Shown here piece after piece: positions 56,132-64,000 of a stretch of DNA of 64,000 nt. Below the pieces are notes generated by a model, which did no database searches, was not told where the DNA came from, and saw nothing but the letters and a program-made list of their open reading frames with translations. How positions within the stretch are numbered: the first letter of the stretch is position 1; each line of letters begins with the position of its first letter. The stretch is from Pseudobutyrivibrio xylanivorans (lineage in GTDB: Bacteria > Bacillota > Clostridia > Lachnospirales > Lachnospiraceae). The translations under genes and the position numbers were made by a program. Where the stretch lies: positions 1-64,000 of the forward strand of contig NZ_VTVE01000003.1 in NCBI RefSeq assembly GCF_010906925.1. Reading direction: 5' to 3'.

Positions 56132-57328
56132 ATGAAAAAGGCAGTATTAAAAACAACATGTGTGGCAGCTTTAGCAGGTACAGTTCTTCTTACAGGCTGT
56201 GGTAACAAAATCAAGGACAGCGCTACATTAATTACTATAAAAGGGGAGAACACAAAAGAGACTATCACTCTTGGATATGGTAATTTTGTTGCTCGTTATC
56301 AGCAGTCGTTATATGAGCAGTTTTATCCAATGATGGGCTATGATGTTTCAACTATGTGGTCTCAGGATATGATGGGCGGTCTTGGATATTCAATGGAGGA
56401 CCAGACCAAAAGTGGAATCATTACAGATATAGAGCAGATGTATGTTGTAAAGCAGCATGCAGCTGATTACGGCATTACTCTTTCTGATGAGCAGAATAAA
56501 GCAATTGCAGATGCTACTGCAAAGTTCATGTCAGATAACTCTAAGGATACACTTGAGGAACTTGGAGCTACAGAGGAGTACGTTAAGAGATACCTTGAGG
56601 AGAAGACAATCTACAAGCTTGTGGAGACAGCAGTAGAGGATGCAGAGGATGCTAATATTACAGAGGATGATTGCTGGATGCGTACATTCTCTTATGTACA
56701 GATAGATACTTCTGGAACTGACCCAACGACAGGTACTGTAAAGGAGTACACAGATGAGGAGCTAGCAGCATTTAAGGATCAGGCTGATAGCATTGCTGCA
56801 GCATCAGATTTTGATGCTGAGGTAGAGGCTCAGGAGCTTACAAGCAGCACATATTCATACCTCAAGGGCGAGGAGTCAGATGAGAAGATGGATATGGCTA
56901 TTATCTCAGCAGCAGAGGAGCTTGAAGAGGGTGACACTTCTGATGTAATCGAGGTTGAGGGCGTTGGATATTATGTAATCCACCTTACTTCAGACCATGA
57001 TGAGGATGCATCAGCAGATAAGAAATCATCTCTTAAGACAGACGCATTTAATTCACTTGTAGATACATGGATGTCTGCTTATGAGTTTACTTTAGATGAT
57101 GATCAGTGGGCTAAGGTTACATTTACTGATCACTTCAAATCTAAGCCAGTAGAGCAGCCTGAAGAGACAGAGGCTCCAGCAGATGATGCAGAAGCAACAG
57201 ATGAGTCAACTGAATCTACAGAAGTAACAGAGGATGAAGATTCAGCAGAAGAGACTGAAACAACAGAAGATACAGCAGCAGATTCTGAGGAGACACCAGA
57301 GGAATCAACTGACGAAACAGCTGAATAA
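56132..57328 (+). CDS. PpiC/PrsA-type foldase lipoprotein
   Basis: A 398-residue lipoprotein with lipobox LLTGC, an N-terminal SurA/PrsA-like helical region (YGNFVARYQQ to about residue 190), and a parvulin-like C-domain seen in LEEGDTSDVIEVEGVGYYVIHL. Such proteins aid folding of secreted proteins outside the membrane. The last ~55 residues are almost only Glu, Asp, Thr, Ala and Ser. ATG 56132 is used because AGGAGG stands upstream and the signal peptide begins there; the open frame extends to 56087. In other Firmicutes prsA also lies near mfd. Confidence 0.84.
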   Translation: MKKAVLKTTCVAALAGTVLLTGCGNKIKDSATLITIKGENTKETITLGYGNFVARYQQSLYEQFYPMMGYDVSTMWSQDMMGGLGYSMEDQTKSGIITDIEQMYVVKQHAADYGITLSDEQNKAIADATAKFMSDNSKDTLEELGATEEYVKRYLEEKTIYKLVETAVEDAEDANITEDDCWMRTFSYVQIDTSGTDPTTGTVKEYTDEELAAFKDQADSIAAASDFDAEVEAQELTSSTYSYLKGEESDEKMDMAIISAAEELEEGDTSDVIEVEGVGYYVIHLTSDHDEDASADKKSSLKTDAFNSLVDTWMSAYEFTLDDDQWAKVTFTDHFKSKPVEQPEETEAPADDAEATDESTESTEVTEDEDSAEETETTEDTAADSEETPEESTDETAE

Positions 57329-57345
57329 TCTGATGTAGAGTAAAT

Positions 57346-59085
57346 ATGAGATTTATTCTTAACTACGTTAAAAAATATAAAATAAAAGCAATACTTGCCC
57401 CACTTTTCAAAATGCTAGAGGCGATATTTGAGCTTTTGGTACCACTTGTTATGGCATCCATCATCAACAAGGGTATCGCAAACTCAGATACCCACTACAT
57501 TGTTATGATGAGTGGGGTTTTAATTATATTGGCAGTTGTAGGACTTATGTTTTCTATTACTGCTCAGTATTTTAGTGCCTATGTAGCTGTGTATTCAGCA
57601 GCTGAAATCCGAAAGGATTTATTCCAAAAGATTCTAGGACTTTCACAGGGGACCAAAGAAAAAATAGGTGAGGAAGTATTAACTACTAGAATCACTGCTG
57701 ATATTAACCAGATTCAAAATGGTATCAATATGGTGCTAAGACTTTTTCTTCGTTCACCATTTATAGTGGCTGGCGCTACAATTATGGCATTTATTGTTGA
57801 TATTAAATCAGCACTTACTTTTATAGCTGTGGTAGTTGCCTTATCTATTTTTGTGTATTTTATTATGAAGTACACTCTTCCTAGATATAAAGCTATAGCA
57901 GCTAAACTAGAAAAAGTACTCCATGCAGTTTCTGAAAATCTATCGGGGGCAAGAGTGCTTAGAGCATTTTGTCAGGTTGATGAGGAAGCAGAGGCATTTC
58001 AAAATAAGACATCAAATCTAGCAGAAATGCAGATTCATACAGGCAAGATTTCTGCCCTATTGAATCCAGTTACTTATGTAATAGTAAACATTGGAATAGT
58101 AGGACTTATATACGTATCAGCACAGAGAGTTGACAGAGGATTTATCCTTAGAGGAGATGTTGTAGCTCTCGTAAATTATATGGGTCAGATTTTAGTTGAG
58201 CTTATAAAGCTGGCAAATCTTATTGTTCTTCTTATGAAGGCATTTCCATCTGCAGATAGAGTATGTGAAATAATGGAGATGAAATCAGATGAGAGATGTC
58301 ATGAAATAACTGCTACAGCAGATGAGACTTTTATTGTAAAGGGTGCTATTTCAATTAAGAATGTATCCTTTAGCTACAACAATTCAAATGAAATGGACTT
58401 GGAAGGCATCTCACTTGAAATAGAGCCTGGCTCTACCCTTGGAATAATTGGTGGAACTGGTTCTGGTAAGAGTACATTACTCAAGTTGCTGACTCACACA
58501 TATGACGTTAGTGAGGGTAGCATTGAAATTGATGGAAGAGATGTAAAGACCCTTAGTGATAGTTCTATAGCTAAAATATTTGGTATAGTGCCTCAAAAGG
58601 CATCTCTATTTAGTGGAACAATACGTTCAAATATGACAATGTATAAACAAGACGCATCTGATGATGAAATTAATTCAGCATTAAATATCGCTCAAGCGTC
58701 TGATTTTATCGCAAAAAAAGAGGGGCTCGATACTATAGTTTCAGCTAGAGGAAATAATTTTTCTGGTGGTCAGAAGCAACGACTTACGATAGCAAGGGCA
58801 CTTATGGGAAAGCCTGCTATTTTAGTCCTTGACGACTCTGCCAGCGCTCTTGACTTGAGTACAGAGGCACACCTGAGGAAAGCTTTATCAGAGCTTAGCT
58901 GGAATCCTACAATTATAATTGTTTCCCAGAGAGCATCTTCAGTTAAGGATGCAGATCAGATTTTGGTACTAGAGGATGGTAAAGCAGTTGGATTAGGTAC
59001 ACACGCCCAGCTTCTTTCAAAATGTGAGGAATACGAGGAGATATATTACTGTCAGTATCCTAGAGAGGAGGCCGCCAATGAATAA
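57346..59085 (+). CDS. ABC exporter half-transporter, degenerate-site subunit (second system)
   Basis: A 579-residue half-exporter with six predicted membrane helices and an ATPase domain: Walker A GGTGSGKS, signature FSGGQKQR, Walker B LVLDDS with Asp for the catalytic Glu, and Gln for the switch His (VSQR). This is the non-hydrolysing partner of a heterodimer. It has the same layout as the subunit at 10563-12335 but is clearly diverged, and no MarR gene is beside it. Its ribosome site is weak. The next gene overlaps its 3' end by 8 nt. The substrate is unknown. Confidence 0.87.
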   Translation: MRFILNYVKKYKIKAILAPLFKMLEAIFELLVPLVMASIINKGIANSDTHYIVMMSGVLIILAVVGLMFSITAQYFSAYVAVYSAAEIRKDLFQKILGLSQGTKEKIGEEVLTTRITADINQIQNGINMVLRLFLRSPFIVAGATIMAFIVDIKSALTFIAVVVALSIFVYFIMKYTLPRYKAIAAKLEKVLHAVSENLSGARVLRAFCQVDEEAEAFQNKTSNLAEMQIHTGKISALLNPVTYVIVNIGIVGLIYVSAQRVDRGFILRGDVVALVNYMGQILVELIKLANLIVLLMKAFPSADRVCEIMEMKSDERCHEITATADETFIVKGAISIKNVSFSYNNSNEMDLEGISLEIEPGSTLGIIGGTGSGKSTLLKLLTHTYDVSEGSIEIDGRDVKTLSDSSIAKIFGIVPQKASLFSGTIRSNMTMYKQDASDDEINSALNIAQASDFIAKKEGLDTIVSARGNNFSGGQKQRLTIARALMGKPAILVLDDSASALDLSTEAHLRKALSELSWNPTIIIVSQRASSVKDADQILVLEDGKAVGLGTHAQLLSKCEEYEEIYYCQYPREEAANE

Positions 59086-60820
59086 ACAGCCTCAATCTAA
59101 GATATTTAATCGGATTTTATCAGAGTTAAGAGAATACAGATTTAGCATATTAATATCAGTTGTTTGCGCACTATTTACCGTGTATCTGACCCTTTTGATT
59201 CCAATTCTCACTGGTAGGGCAGTGGACTGTATAGTAGCTAAGGAAAATGTAGATTTTGACAAGCTTATCTATATTCTTCAGCTTATGGTTGTAACAGTGG
59301 TAGCTACATTTTTCACTCAATGGATTATGAATAGAGTGAACAATCGTATTACCTATAGTGTTACTAAGAATTTGAGAGATAGAGCTTTTGCAAAGTTGCA
59401 GCATGCCAAGCTTTCTGATATTGATTCTCACCCTCACGGTGATTTTGTAAGTAGAATAGTCTCTGATGCAGATACTTTTGCAGATGGACTTTTAATGGGA
59501 TTTACACAGGTATTTACTGGAGTACTGACCATAATAGGCACTATTTATTTTATGATAACAATCTCTTTAAAAATTGCTTTGATTGTTATTATTGCAACAC
59601 CAGTATCTCTTCTTATTGCGAAGTTTATTTCAGAAAAGACTTACAAGTTTTTTGGAACGCAGGCAAAACTCAGAGGGCAGGAGACATCCTATATAGAGGA
59701 GATTATCGTAAATAAAAATATAGTTCGCAATATGGATTATGAGGATGATGCACTAGAGAATTTTGGAAGTATGAATAATGATTTGGCAGATGCATCAATG
59801 AAGGCCACATTTTATTCTTCGATTGTCAATCCAAGCACACGCCTGGTTAATAATCTTATATATGCGGCTGTAGGCGTATTTGGGGCTGTTATGGTTACCA
59901 CAGGAGGTATAACTGTAGGTGGTCTTGCCAGCTTCTTGTCCTATGCAAGCACCTATGCCAAGCCATTTAACGAGATTTCTGGAGTTATAACAGAGTTTCA
60001 AAACGCTTTGGCTTGTGCGTCCCGTTTGTTTGAGGTGATTGACGCTGATGTGGAGCTTGATGAGGGAGTGGATAAGCTTATTGAACCTCGAGGCAGCATA
60101 GAATTTAAAAACGTATGCTTTTCTTATGATAAAAGTAAAAAGCTTATTGAGAATCTTAATATAAAAGTAGAGCCAGGCCAGAAAGTTGCTATTGTAGGAC
60201 CGACTGGTGCAGGCAAGAGTACTATCATTAATCTGCTTATGAGGTTTTACGATATTGATTTAGGGCAGATTCTTATAGATGGCAGAGATATAAGAGAAAT
60301 ACCTCTGGATGATTTACGCAGTAATTTCGGAATGGTATTGCAGGAGACATGGCTTAAGAATGCTTCAATAAAAGAAAATCTTAAGATGGCAAATCCTGAG
60401 GCTTCTGATGAAGAAATAATAGAGGCAGCCAAGGCTAGTCATGCCCATAGCTTTATTAAGAAGATGCCATATGGTTATGACACTGTGATTAATGCAGGAG
60501 AGGGAACCCTATCCCTTGGTCAGTTACAGCTTTTATGTATTACAAGGGTAATGTTAAATATTCCTCCGATGTTAATATTAGATGAGGCGACAAGCTCGAT
60601 AGATACAAGAACTGAGCAGAGAATACAATCAGCATTTAATAAAATGATGAATGGCCGCACTACATTTGTGGTTGCTCACAGATTGTCAACAATTAAGGGC
60701 GCTGACCTGATTTTATTCATCAAAGATGGAGCCATTGTGGAGCAGGGTAATCATTCTCAATTGTTGCAGAAAAACGGCTTTTATGCTAAATTATATCGGA
60801 GTGATTTTGAAATTAATTAG
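59078..60820 (+). CDS. ABC exporter half-transporter, catalytic-site subunit (second system)
   Basis: A 580-residue partner of the preceding subunit. Walker A GPTGAGKS, Walker B LILDEA with Glu and the switch His in VAHR are intact, while the signature is LSLGQ instead of LSGGQ. ATG 59078 follows GAGGAGG; the frame extends to 59024 inside the previous gene but has no site there. The 8-nt overlap repeats the arrangement at 12328-12335, a sign that the pairs descend from one ancestral two-gene unit. MurA starts 9 nt later. Confidence 0.87.
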   Translation: MNKQPQSKIFNRILSELREYRFSILISVVCALFTVYLTLLIPILTGRAVDCIVAKENVDFDKLIYILQLMVVTVVATFFTQWIMNRVNNRITYSVTKNLRDRAFAKLQHAKLSDIDSHPHGDFVSRIVSDADTFADGLLMGFTQVFTGVLTIIGTIYFMITISLKIALIVIIATPVSLLIAKFISEKTYKFFGTQAKLRGQETSYIEEIIVNKNIVRNMDYEDDALENFGSMNNDLADASMKATFYSSIVNPSTRLVNNLIYAAVGVFGAVMVTTGGITVGGLASFLSYASTYAKPFNEISGVITEFQNALACASRLFEVIDADVELDEGVDKLIEPRGSIEFKNVCFSYDKSKKLIENLNIKVEPGQKVAIVGPTGAGKSTIINLLMRFYDIDLGQILIDGRDIREIPLDDLRSNFGMVLQETWLKNASIKENLKMANPEASDEEIIEAAKASHAHSFIKKMPYGYDTVINAGEGTLSLGQLQLLCITRVMLNIPPMLILDEATSSIDTRTEQRIQSAFNKMMNGRTTFVVAHRLSTIKGADLILFIKDGAIVEQGNHSQLLQKNGFYAKLYRSDFEIN

Positions 60821-60828
60821 GAGATAAA

Positions 60829-62124
60829 ATGGAACAGTATGTAATTAAGGGCGGCACTGCTCTCTCAGGAGAGGTTGAGATCAGTGGTGCTAAAAATGCA
60901 GCCTTGGGAATTTTGGCTGGCGCCATTATGACAGACGAAACCGTTACAATTGAAAATTTACCAAATGTTAAAGATATAAATGTTCTTATCGGTGCGATTG
61001 AGGATATTGGAGCAACTATTAACCGCGTTGATGACCACACAGTTGAAATCAACGGAGCTAGTATCAACAGACTTTCTGTAGACTATGAGTACATTAAAAA
61101 GATTCGTGCTTCTTATTACTTAATGGGAGCTCTTCTTGGTAAGTACAAGAATGCTGAGGTTGCTCTCCCAGGCGGATGCCTCATTGGTTCACGTCCTATC
61201 GACCTTCATGTGAAGGGGCTGAAGGCACTAGGAGCTAATGTAGATGTATCTTATGGCCTCTGGTCTGCTCGCGCTGACAAGCTTGTAGGTAACCACATTT
61301 TCCTTGATAAGGTATCTGTTGGTGCTACTATCAATATTATGCTTGCTGCAGTTCTTGCAGAGGGCAAGACTACTATTGAGAATGCTGCTAAAGAGCCACA
61401 CGTAGTAGATGTTGCTTCGTTCCTTAACAGTATGGGTGCTAATATCAGAGGTGCAGGTACAGATGTTATCCGCATTGTTGGTGTAAGCGCACTTCATGGT
61501 ACTACTTACGCAGTTATTCCAGATCAGATTGAGGCTGGTACATATATGTGTGCGGCAGCAGCTACACATGGCGATGTTTTAATCAAAAATGTTATCCCTA
61601 AGCATTTGGAGGCCACTTCAGCCAAGCTTATGGAGGCAGGTTGTATTGTTGAAGAGTATGATGATGCAGTTCGTGTAATTGCTAAGGACCGCAAGCTTAC
61701 GCATACTCATGTCACAACACTTCCATACCCAGGATTCCCTACAGATATGCAGCCAGAGATTACTGCAGTTCTTGGAATCGCTAGTGGTACTAGTACAGTT
61801 ACAGAGTCGATTTTTGAGAATCGTTTCAAATATGTTGACGAGCTTGCTCGCATGGGTGCCAATATTAAGGTAGAGAGCACTGTAGCAATTGTCACAGGTG
61901 TTGAGAGATATACAGGCGCACAGGTTAGCGCTCCAGACCTTAGAGCAGGTGCTGCTCTTATCATCGCAGGTCTTGCAGCTGATGGCTTTACAGTCATTGA
62001 CGATATCAAATATATCCAGCGTGGATATGAGGATATCGTTGGTAAATTTACAAAGCTTGGTGCTACATTTGCAGAGGTTGATTCAGAGCATGAGCTTCAG
62101 AAGTTCAAGCTTAAAGTTTCATAG
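60829..62124 (+). CDS. murA: UDP-N-acetylglucosamine 1-carboxyvinyltransferase
   Basis: A 431-residue cytosolic enzyme that transfers enolpyruvate from PEP to UDP-GlcNAc, the first committed step to peptidoglycan. The N-terminal SGAKNAALGILAG with the conserved Lys-Asn, RASYYLMGALLG, and the catalytic loop GGCLIGSRP with Cys (the residue alkylated by fosfomycin) are present, as is FPTDMQPE. The length is normal. GGAG stands before the ATG. Its transcript may include the ABC exporter genes; a terminator follows. Confidence 0.93.
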   Translation: MEQYVIKGGTALSGEVEISGAKNAALGILAGAIMTDETVTIENLPNVKDINVLIGAIEDIGATINRVDDHTVEINGASINRLSVDYEYIKKIRASYYLMGALLGKYKNAEVALPGGCLIGSRPIDLHVKGLKALGANVDVSYGLWSARADKLVGNHIFLDKVSVGATINIMLAAVLAEGKTTIENAAKEPHVVDVASFLNSMGANIRGAGTDVIRIVGVSALHGTTYAVIPDQIEAGTYMCAAAATHGDVLIKNVIPKHLEATSAKLMEAGCIVEEYDDAVRVIAKDRKLTHTHVTTLPYPGFPTDMQPEITAVLGIASGTSTVTESIFENRFKYVDELARMGANIKVESTVAIVTGVERYTGAQVSAPDLRAGAALIIAGLAADGFTVIDDIKYIQRGYEDIVGKFTKLGATFAEVDSEHELQKFKLKVS

Positions 62125-62138
62125 TTTTTAGAAATTAT

Positions 62139-62164
62139 GGGTTGCCGAGAGGCAGCCCTTTTTT
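62139..62164 (+). terminator. Terminator after murA
   Basis: GGGTTGCC pairs with GGCAGCCC (one G:U) around a GAGA tetraloop, then six T. Confidence 0.9.
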
Positions 62165-62303
62165 GTTTGGTAGGAAATATGTTTGAAAATTAAAGAATAT
62201 AACCACAGGTTAATTGAAATGTGGATAAAAATTTAGGTAAACTTTATATTTAATTTATGTGTCTTAAAAAAGCTATAAAGATATTGAACAGATATTGTAG
62301 ACA

Positions 62304-62353
62304 TGCAACAATATACCCGTTGCAACAGAAATGAGCATTAAATTGCTCATTTC
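62304..62353 (+). promoter_or_regulatory. Two leader hairpins before the secreted-protein gene
   Basis: TGCAAC/GTTGCA (62304-62324) and a 9-bp perfect stem GAAATGAGC/GCTCATTTC with an 8-nt loop (62328-62353) lie in the 274-bp gap before the gene at 62399. No U-run follows, so they are not terminators. They could be operators or mRNA-stabilising structures. Confidence 0.45.
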
Positions 62354-62398
62354 GAGAATTACTATTTCACAAACCTAATAGAAATGGAGGGCAAAGTT

Positions 62399-63307
62399 AT
62401 GAAAAACAAAAAGTATGTATCTTTTGCACTTGCTATGGCAACGGCTATTGGAACTGCCGCATTTAATCCTGACATTGTAAATGCAGAGGAAAATAATGCG
62501 TCTGAAGTAGTGGCAGTAGATGAGGCCACAGAAGCAGCACCAGAAGAAACTGCTGTGGAAGAAGCTGTGGATGAAAATGTAGAGTCTACGGCAGATGAAG
62601 CAGAACAGCCTGTAGAAGGCTTATCAGATGAAGATGCTGCTCTTATGGAAAAATGCAAGAATCTCACTCCATTTACAGAATTAAATGGGGATAACAAGGA
62701 TGCTTATCTTGTATTAGTGGAAACAAAAACGGGAATTAACATATATAGAGAAAATGAATTTGTTAAATATAACATCGAACCAACAGATGAATACTACTAT
62801 AACTGCCAGATAGAAAATCCTGAGGTTCTAGACTTAGTATATTCAACAGATGGAAATGAAGATATTAGTGAGGTCCATCTGATTGGTGAGGTTGGTGCCT
62901 TTAACATGAATGGACCTGAAATGCAGTACGAAGTATTTAAGGGATATGAATGCACTGATGCTGTTGACGGAGAATATCTCGACCCAGATGGAAGCTATTT
63001 TAAAACCTTGCTGTTAAACCCTCAGGAGTTGGCAGTAAGAGGAGAGATTGAAAGTTTAACACCTGGTACTAGAATGGACTACTCAGATGGGGAAGGCTTC
63101 TACGGTGGTGGATATGTTTTCTACTCTAAGTACGATAATGGCGGTGACGTAGAGTGTAACGTGGGTTACGACATTCAGAGAAATGAAGACGGTTCAGTAA
63201 AGCTTACAATTGGTGCTTACAATCAGGAGAAAAATTTCGCTACAGCAGTTGAGTATAATCTTCTCCCAGGTGTAATTGCATATAGAGCTAATTTTGAAGC
63301 AGAATAA
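62399..63307 (+). CDS. Secreted protein of unknown function
   Basis: A 302-residue protein I do not recognise. The signal peptide (about residues 1-28, with a cleavage site near IVNA-EE) is followed by an acidic Glu/Ala/Val-rich linker to ~80 and a mixed alpha-beta domain of ~220 residues rich in Tyr, Asp and Gly (for example YSDGEGFYGGGYVFY). No anchor is seen, so it is probably released. ATG 62399 is chosen because GGAGG lies 8 nt upstream; ATG 62384 would put the site inside the gene. A stem-loop follows its stop. Confidence 0.8.
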   Translation: MKNKKYVSFALAMATAIGTAAFNPDIVNAEENNASEVVAVDEATEAAPEETAVEEAVDENVESTADEAEQPVEGLSDEDAALMEKCKNLTPFTELNGDNKDAYLVLVETKTGINIYRENEFVKYNIEPTDEYYYNCQIENPEVLDLVYSTDGNEDISEVHLIGEVGAFNMNGPEMQYEVFKGYECTDAVDGEYLDPDGSYFKTLLLNPQELAVRGEIESLTPGTRMDYSDGEGFYGGGYVFYSKYDNGGDVECNVGYDIQRNEDGSVKLTIGAYNQEKNFATAVEYNLLPGVIAYRANFEAE

Positions 63308-63323
63308 ACCTAGATTATTTACT

Positions 63324-63349
63324 AAGGGGGTCACTTATGTGGCCCTCTT
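63324..63349 (+). terminator. Probable terminator after the secreted-protein gene
   Basis: An 11-bp stem AAGGGGGTCAC/GTGGCCCTCTT with a TTAT loop (two G:U pairs). Only a short T-rich run follows. Confidence 0.6.
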
Positions 63350-63381
63350 ATTTACCTTATACAAAAAATCTAGGAAAAGTG

Positions 63382-63387
63382 TATAAT
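63382..63387 (+). promoter_or_regulatory. -10 box of the small zinc-protein operon
   Basis: Consensus TATAAT stands 30 nt before the start at 63418. No convincing -35 element is seen at the usual distance. Confidence 0.35.
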
Positions 63388-63417
63388 GGAGACAGTGACT
63401 AATAGCAAGGAGAAGAT

Positions 63418-63663
63418 ATGGAGCATTACAAATTTTTCCAGAATAAAGAATGTGAATATTTTCCATGTCACAAGACAGATCACCCAGAGGATTTTAATTG
63501 TCTGTTTTGCTATTGCCCCCTTTATCATTTAGGGGACAAATGTGGAGGCAATTTTAAGTATACAGATAAGGGTGTAAAATCTTGCGTTAATTGCTTGCGG
63601 CCTCATATTAGAGAAAATTACGATGAGATAAATGAGGCACTTCGTAAATTAGAGAAAGAATAG
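63418..63663 (+). CDS. Cysteine-rich small zinc-binding protein (PF04071-like)
   Basis: An 81-residue cytosolic protein with eight Cys (ECEYFPCHK, CLFCYCPLY, KCGG, SCVNC). The spacing and the FFQNxxCEYFPCH start match the 'cysteine-rich small domain' family, whose function is not known and which is often found near cobalamin or metal genes in anaerobes. AAGGAGA precedes the ATG. The next gene starts 11 nt later, so the two may form an operon. Confidence 0.78.
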   Translation: MEHYKFFQNKECEYFPCHKTDHPEDFNCLFCYCPLYHLGDKCGGNFKYTDKGVKSCVNCLRPHIRENYDEINEALRKLEKE

Positions 63664-63674
63664 AGGATAGTGAG

Positions 63675-63896
63675 ATGGACATCACAGAAGAAATTGAGTT
63701 ACACGATTGTCCTATTTGTGCAGGAGCAGGATTAATCGAGGAAGAGGACCATGGATATTATGTGGCATGCCTTGATTGCGGTAGCTATACTGGCACAGTT
63801 GGATACAAGGACGAGGATGGCAGAAAGCAGGCGGCGGAGCGAGCAGCTATGCTTTGGAATACAGGAAAAGTTATTAATAGTGCACCTGGCGAGTAG
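63675..63896 (+). CDS. Lar-like zinc-ribbon protein
   Basis: A 73-residue protein with one zinc ribbon (CPICAGAG and CLDCGSYTG) and an AAMLWNTG ending. The order CPxC, YxVxCxxCG, then AxxxWN fits the Lar restriction-alleviation family of phages and chromosomes, but a general zinc-ribbon role is just as possible. GAGGATAGTGAG stands before the ATG. No phage genes are near it. Confidence 0.62.
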   Translation: MDITEEIELHDCPICAGAGLIEEEDHGYYVACLDCGSYTGTVGYKDEDGRKQAAERAAMLWNTGKVINSAPGE

Positions 63897-63916
63897 ATGC
63901 AGAAAGAGGGGGCGTT

Positions 63917-64000
63917 ATGCGACAGACTCAAGATAAAGCAAGAAATTTAACAATGATGATGGATGAGTACGAGCTTACAATGGCTAATGCGTACTTCAAT
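63917..64000 (+). CDS. pncB: Nicotinate phosphoribosyltransferase, 5' end (cut by window end)
   Basis: Only the first 28 codons are inside the window. The N-terminus NLTMMMDEYELTMANAYF matches the family start (DxYELTMANxYF), where the conserved Tyr-Glu-Leu-Thr-Met leads into the nicotinate-binding domain. The full enzyme converts nicotinate and PRPP to nicotinate mononucleotide in NAD salvage. A purine-rich AGAGGGGG site precedes the ATG. Confidence 0.75.
   Translation, partial: MRQTQDKARNLTMMMDEYELTMANAYFN

Noticed and set aside
62220-62228. Single DnaA box TGTGGATAA downstream of murA
   Set aside because: One isolated 9-bp match in an AT-rich gap is expected by chance and has no partner.
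63675-63896. Prophage remnant indicated by the Lar-like protein
   Set aside because: No other phage gene, attachment site or integrase lies near; small zinc-ribbon proteins are common on chromosomes.

Overview
The window looks like the chromosome of a low-GC, Gram-positive anaerobe of the Lachnospiraceae, most like a Butyrivibrio/Pseudobutyrivibrio-type gut or rumen bacterium. The grounds are AT-rich codon use with GGAGG ribosome sites, a split transketolase, paired GlgC/GlgD, SpoVG, DnaD/DnaI-type replication genes, class B sortase biology and DUF4860-type pseudopilin genes. The genus is inference; no full taxonomic marker is present, only the last ~125 nt of 23S rRNA.

Layout. 1-762: 3' end of 23S rRNA, then tRNA-Asp, -Val, -Tyr, initiator -fMet and -Phe, with no 5S gene after 23S. 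1006-9135: an Arch_ATPase-type protein, split transketolase, a DUF3237 protein, aldose 1-epimerase, a class A penicillin-binding protein and ROK glucokinase. 9220-14238: TetR and MarR regulators and a heterodimeric ABC exporter with a well-formed promoter and operator-like repeats. 15115-15898: VbhA/Fic toxin-antitoxin pair. 16108-30014: surface module with a 3368-residue repeat protein, a class B sortase, its probable wall-anchored substrate and a YhhN membrane protein. 30804-35699: LTA-synthase-like enzyme and a membrane-anchored protein with a C39-like but apparently catalytically dead end. 35745-40662 (minus): PRPP synthetase, helicase loader, DnaD-like protein and MurC. 40981-44231: glgC-glgD-spoVG-pth. 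44371-50856: SARP-type regulator followed by a compact pseudopilus/type II secretion-like operon with a single PilT-like ATPase. 50864-62124: SulP transporter, Mfd, PpiC-type foldase lipoprotein, a second heterodimeric ABC exporter and MurA. 62399-64000: a secreted protein, two small zinc-ribbon proteins and the start of nicotinate phosphoribosyltransferase.

Most unusual signal. Two ~725-bp non-coding elements (14238-14960 and 30023-30750, in opposite orientation) are each a giant imperfect palindrome. A branched core of ~150 bp is nearly identical in both copies. The flanking arms have changed in step, so each copy still pairs with itself, and the outer 28-34 bp stems share no obvious sequence between copies yet are almost perfectly self-complementary. 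Unpaired internal-loop strands are conserved. The second copy also carries four consecutive perfect hairpins in one arm only. This fits a large structured RNA or a hairpin-forming mobile DNA element, and I do not recognise the family.

Other points of interest are four tandem perfect or near-perfect DnaA boxes between murC and the dnaD-dnaI operon, and the minimal pseudopilus locus under a SARP/GGDEF-like regulator.
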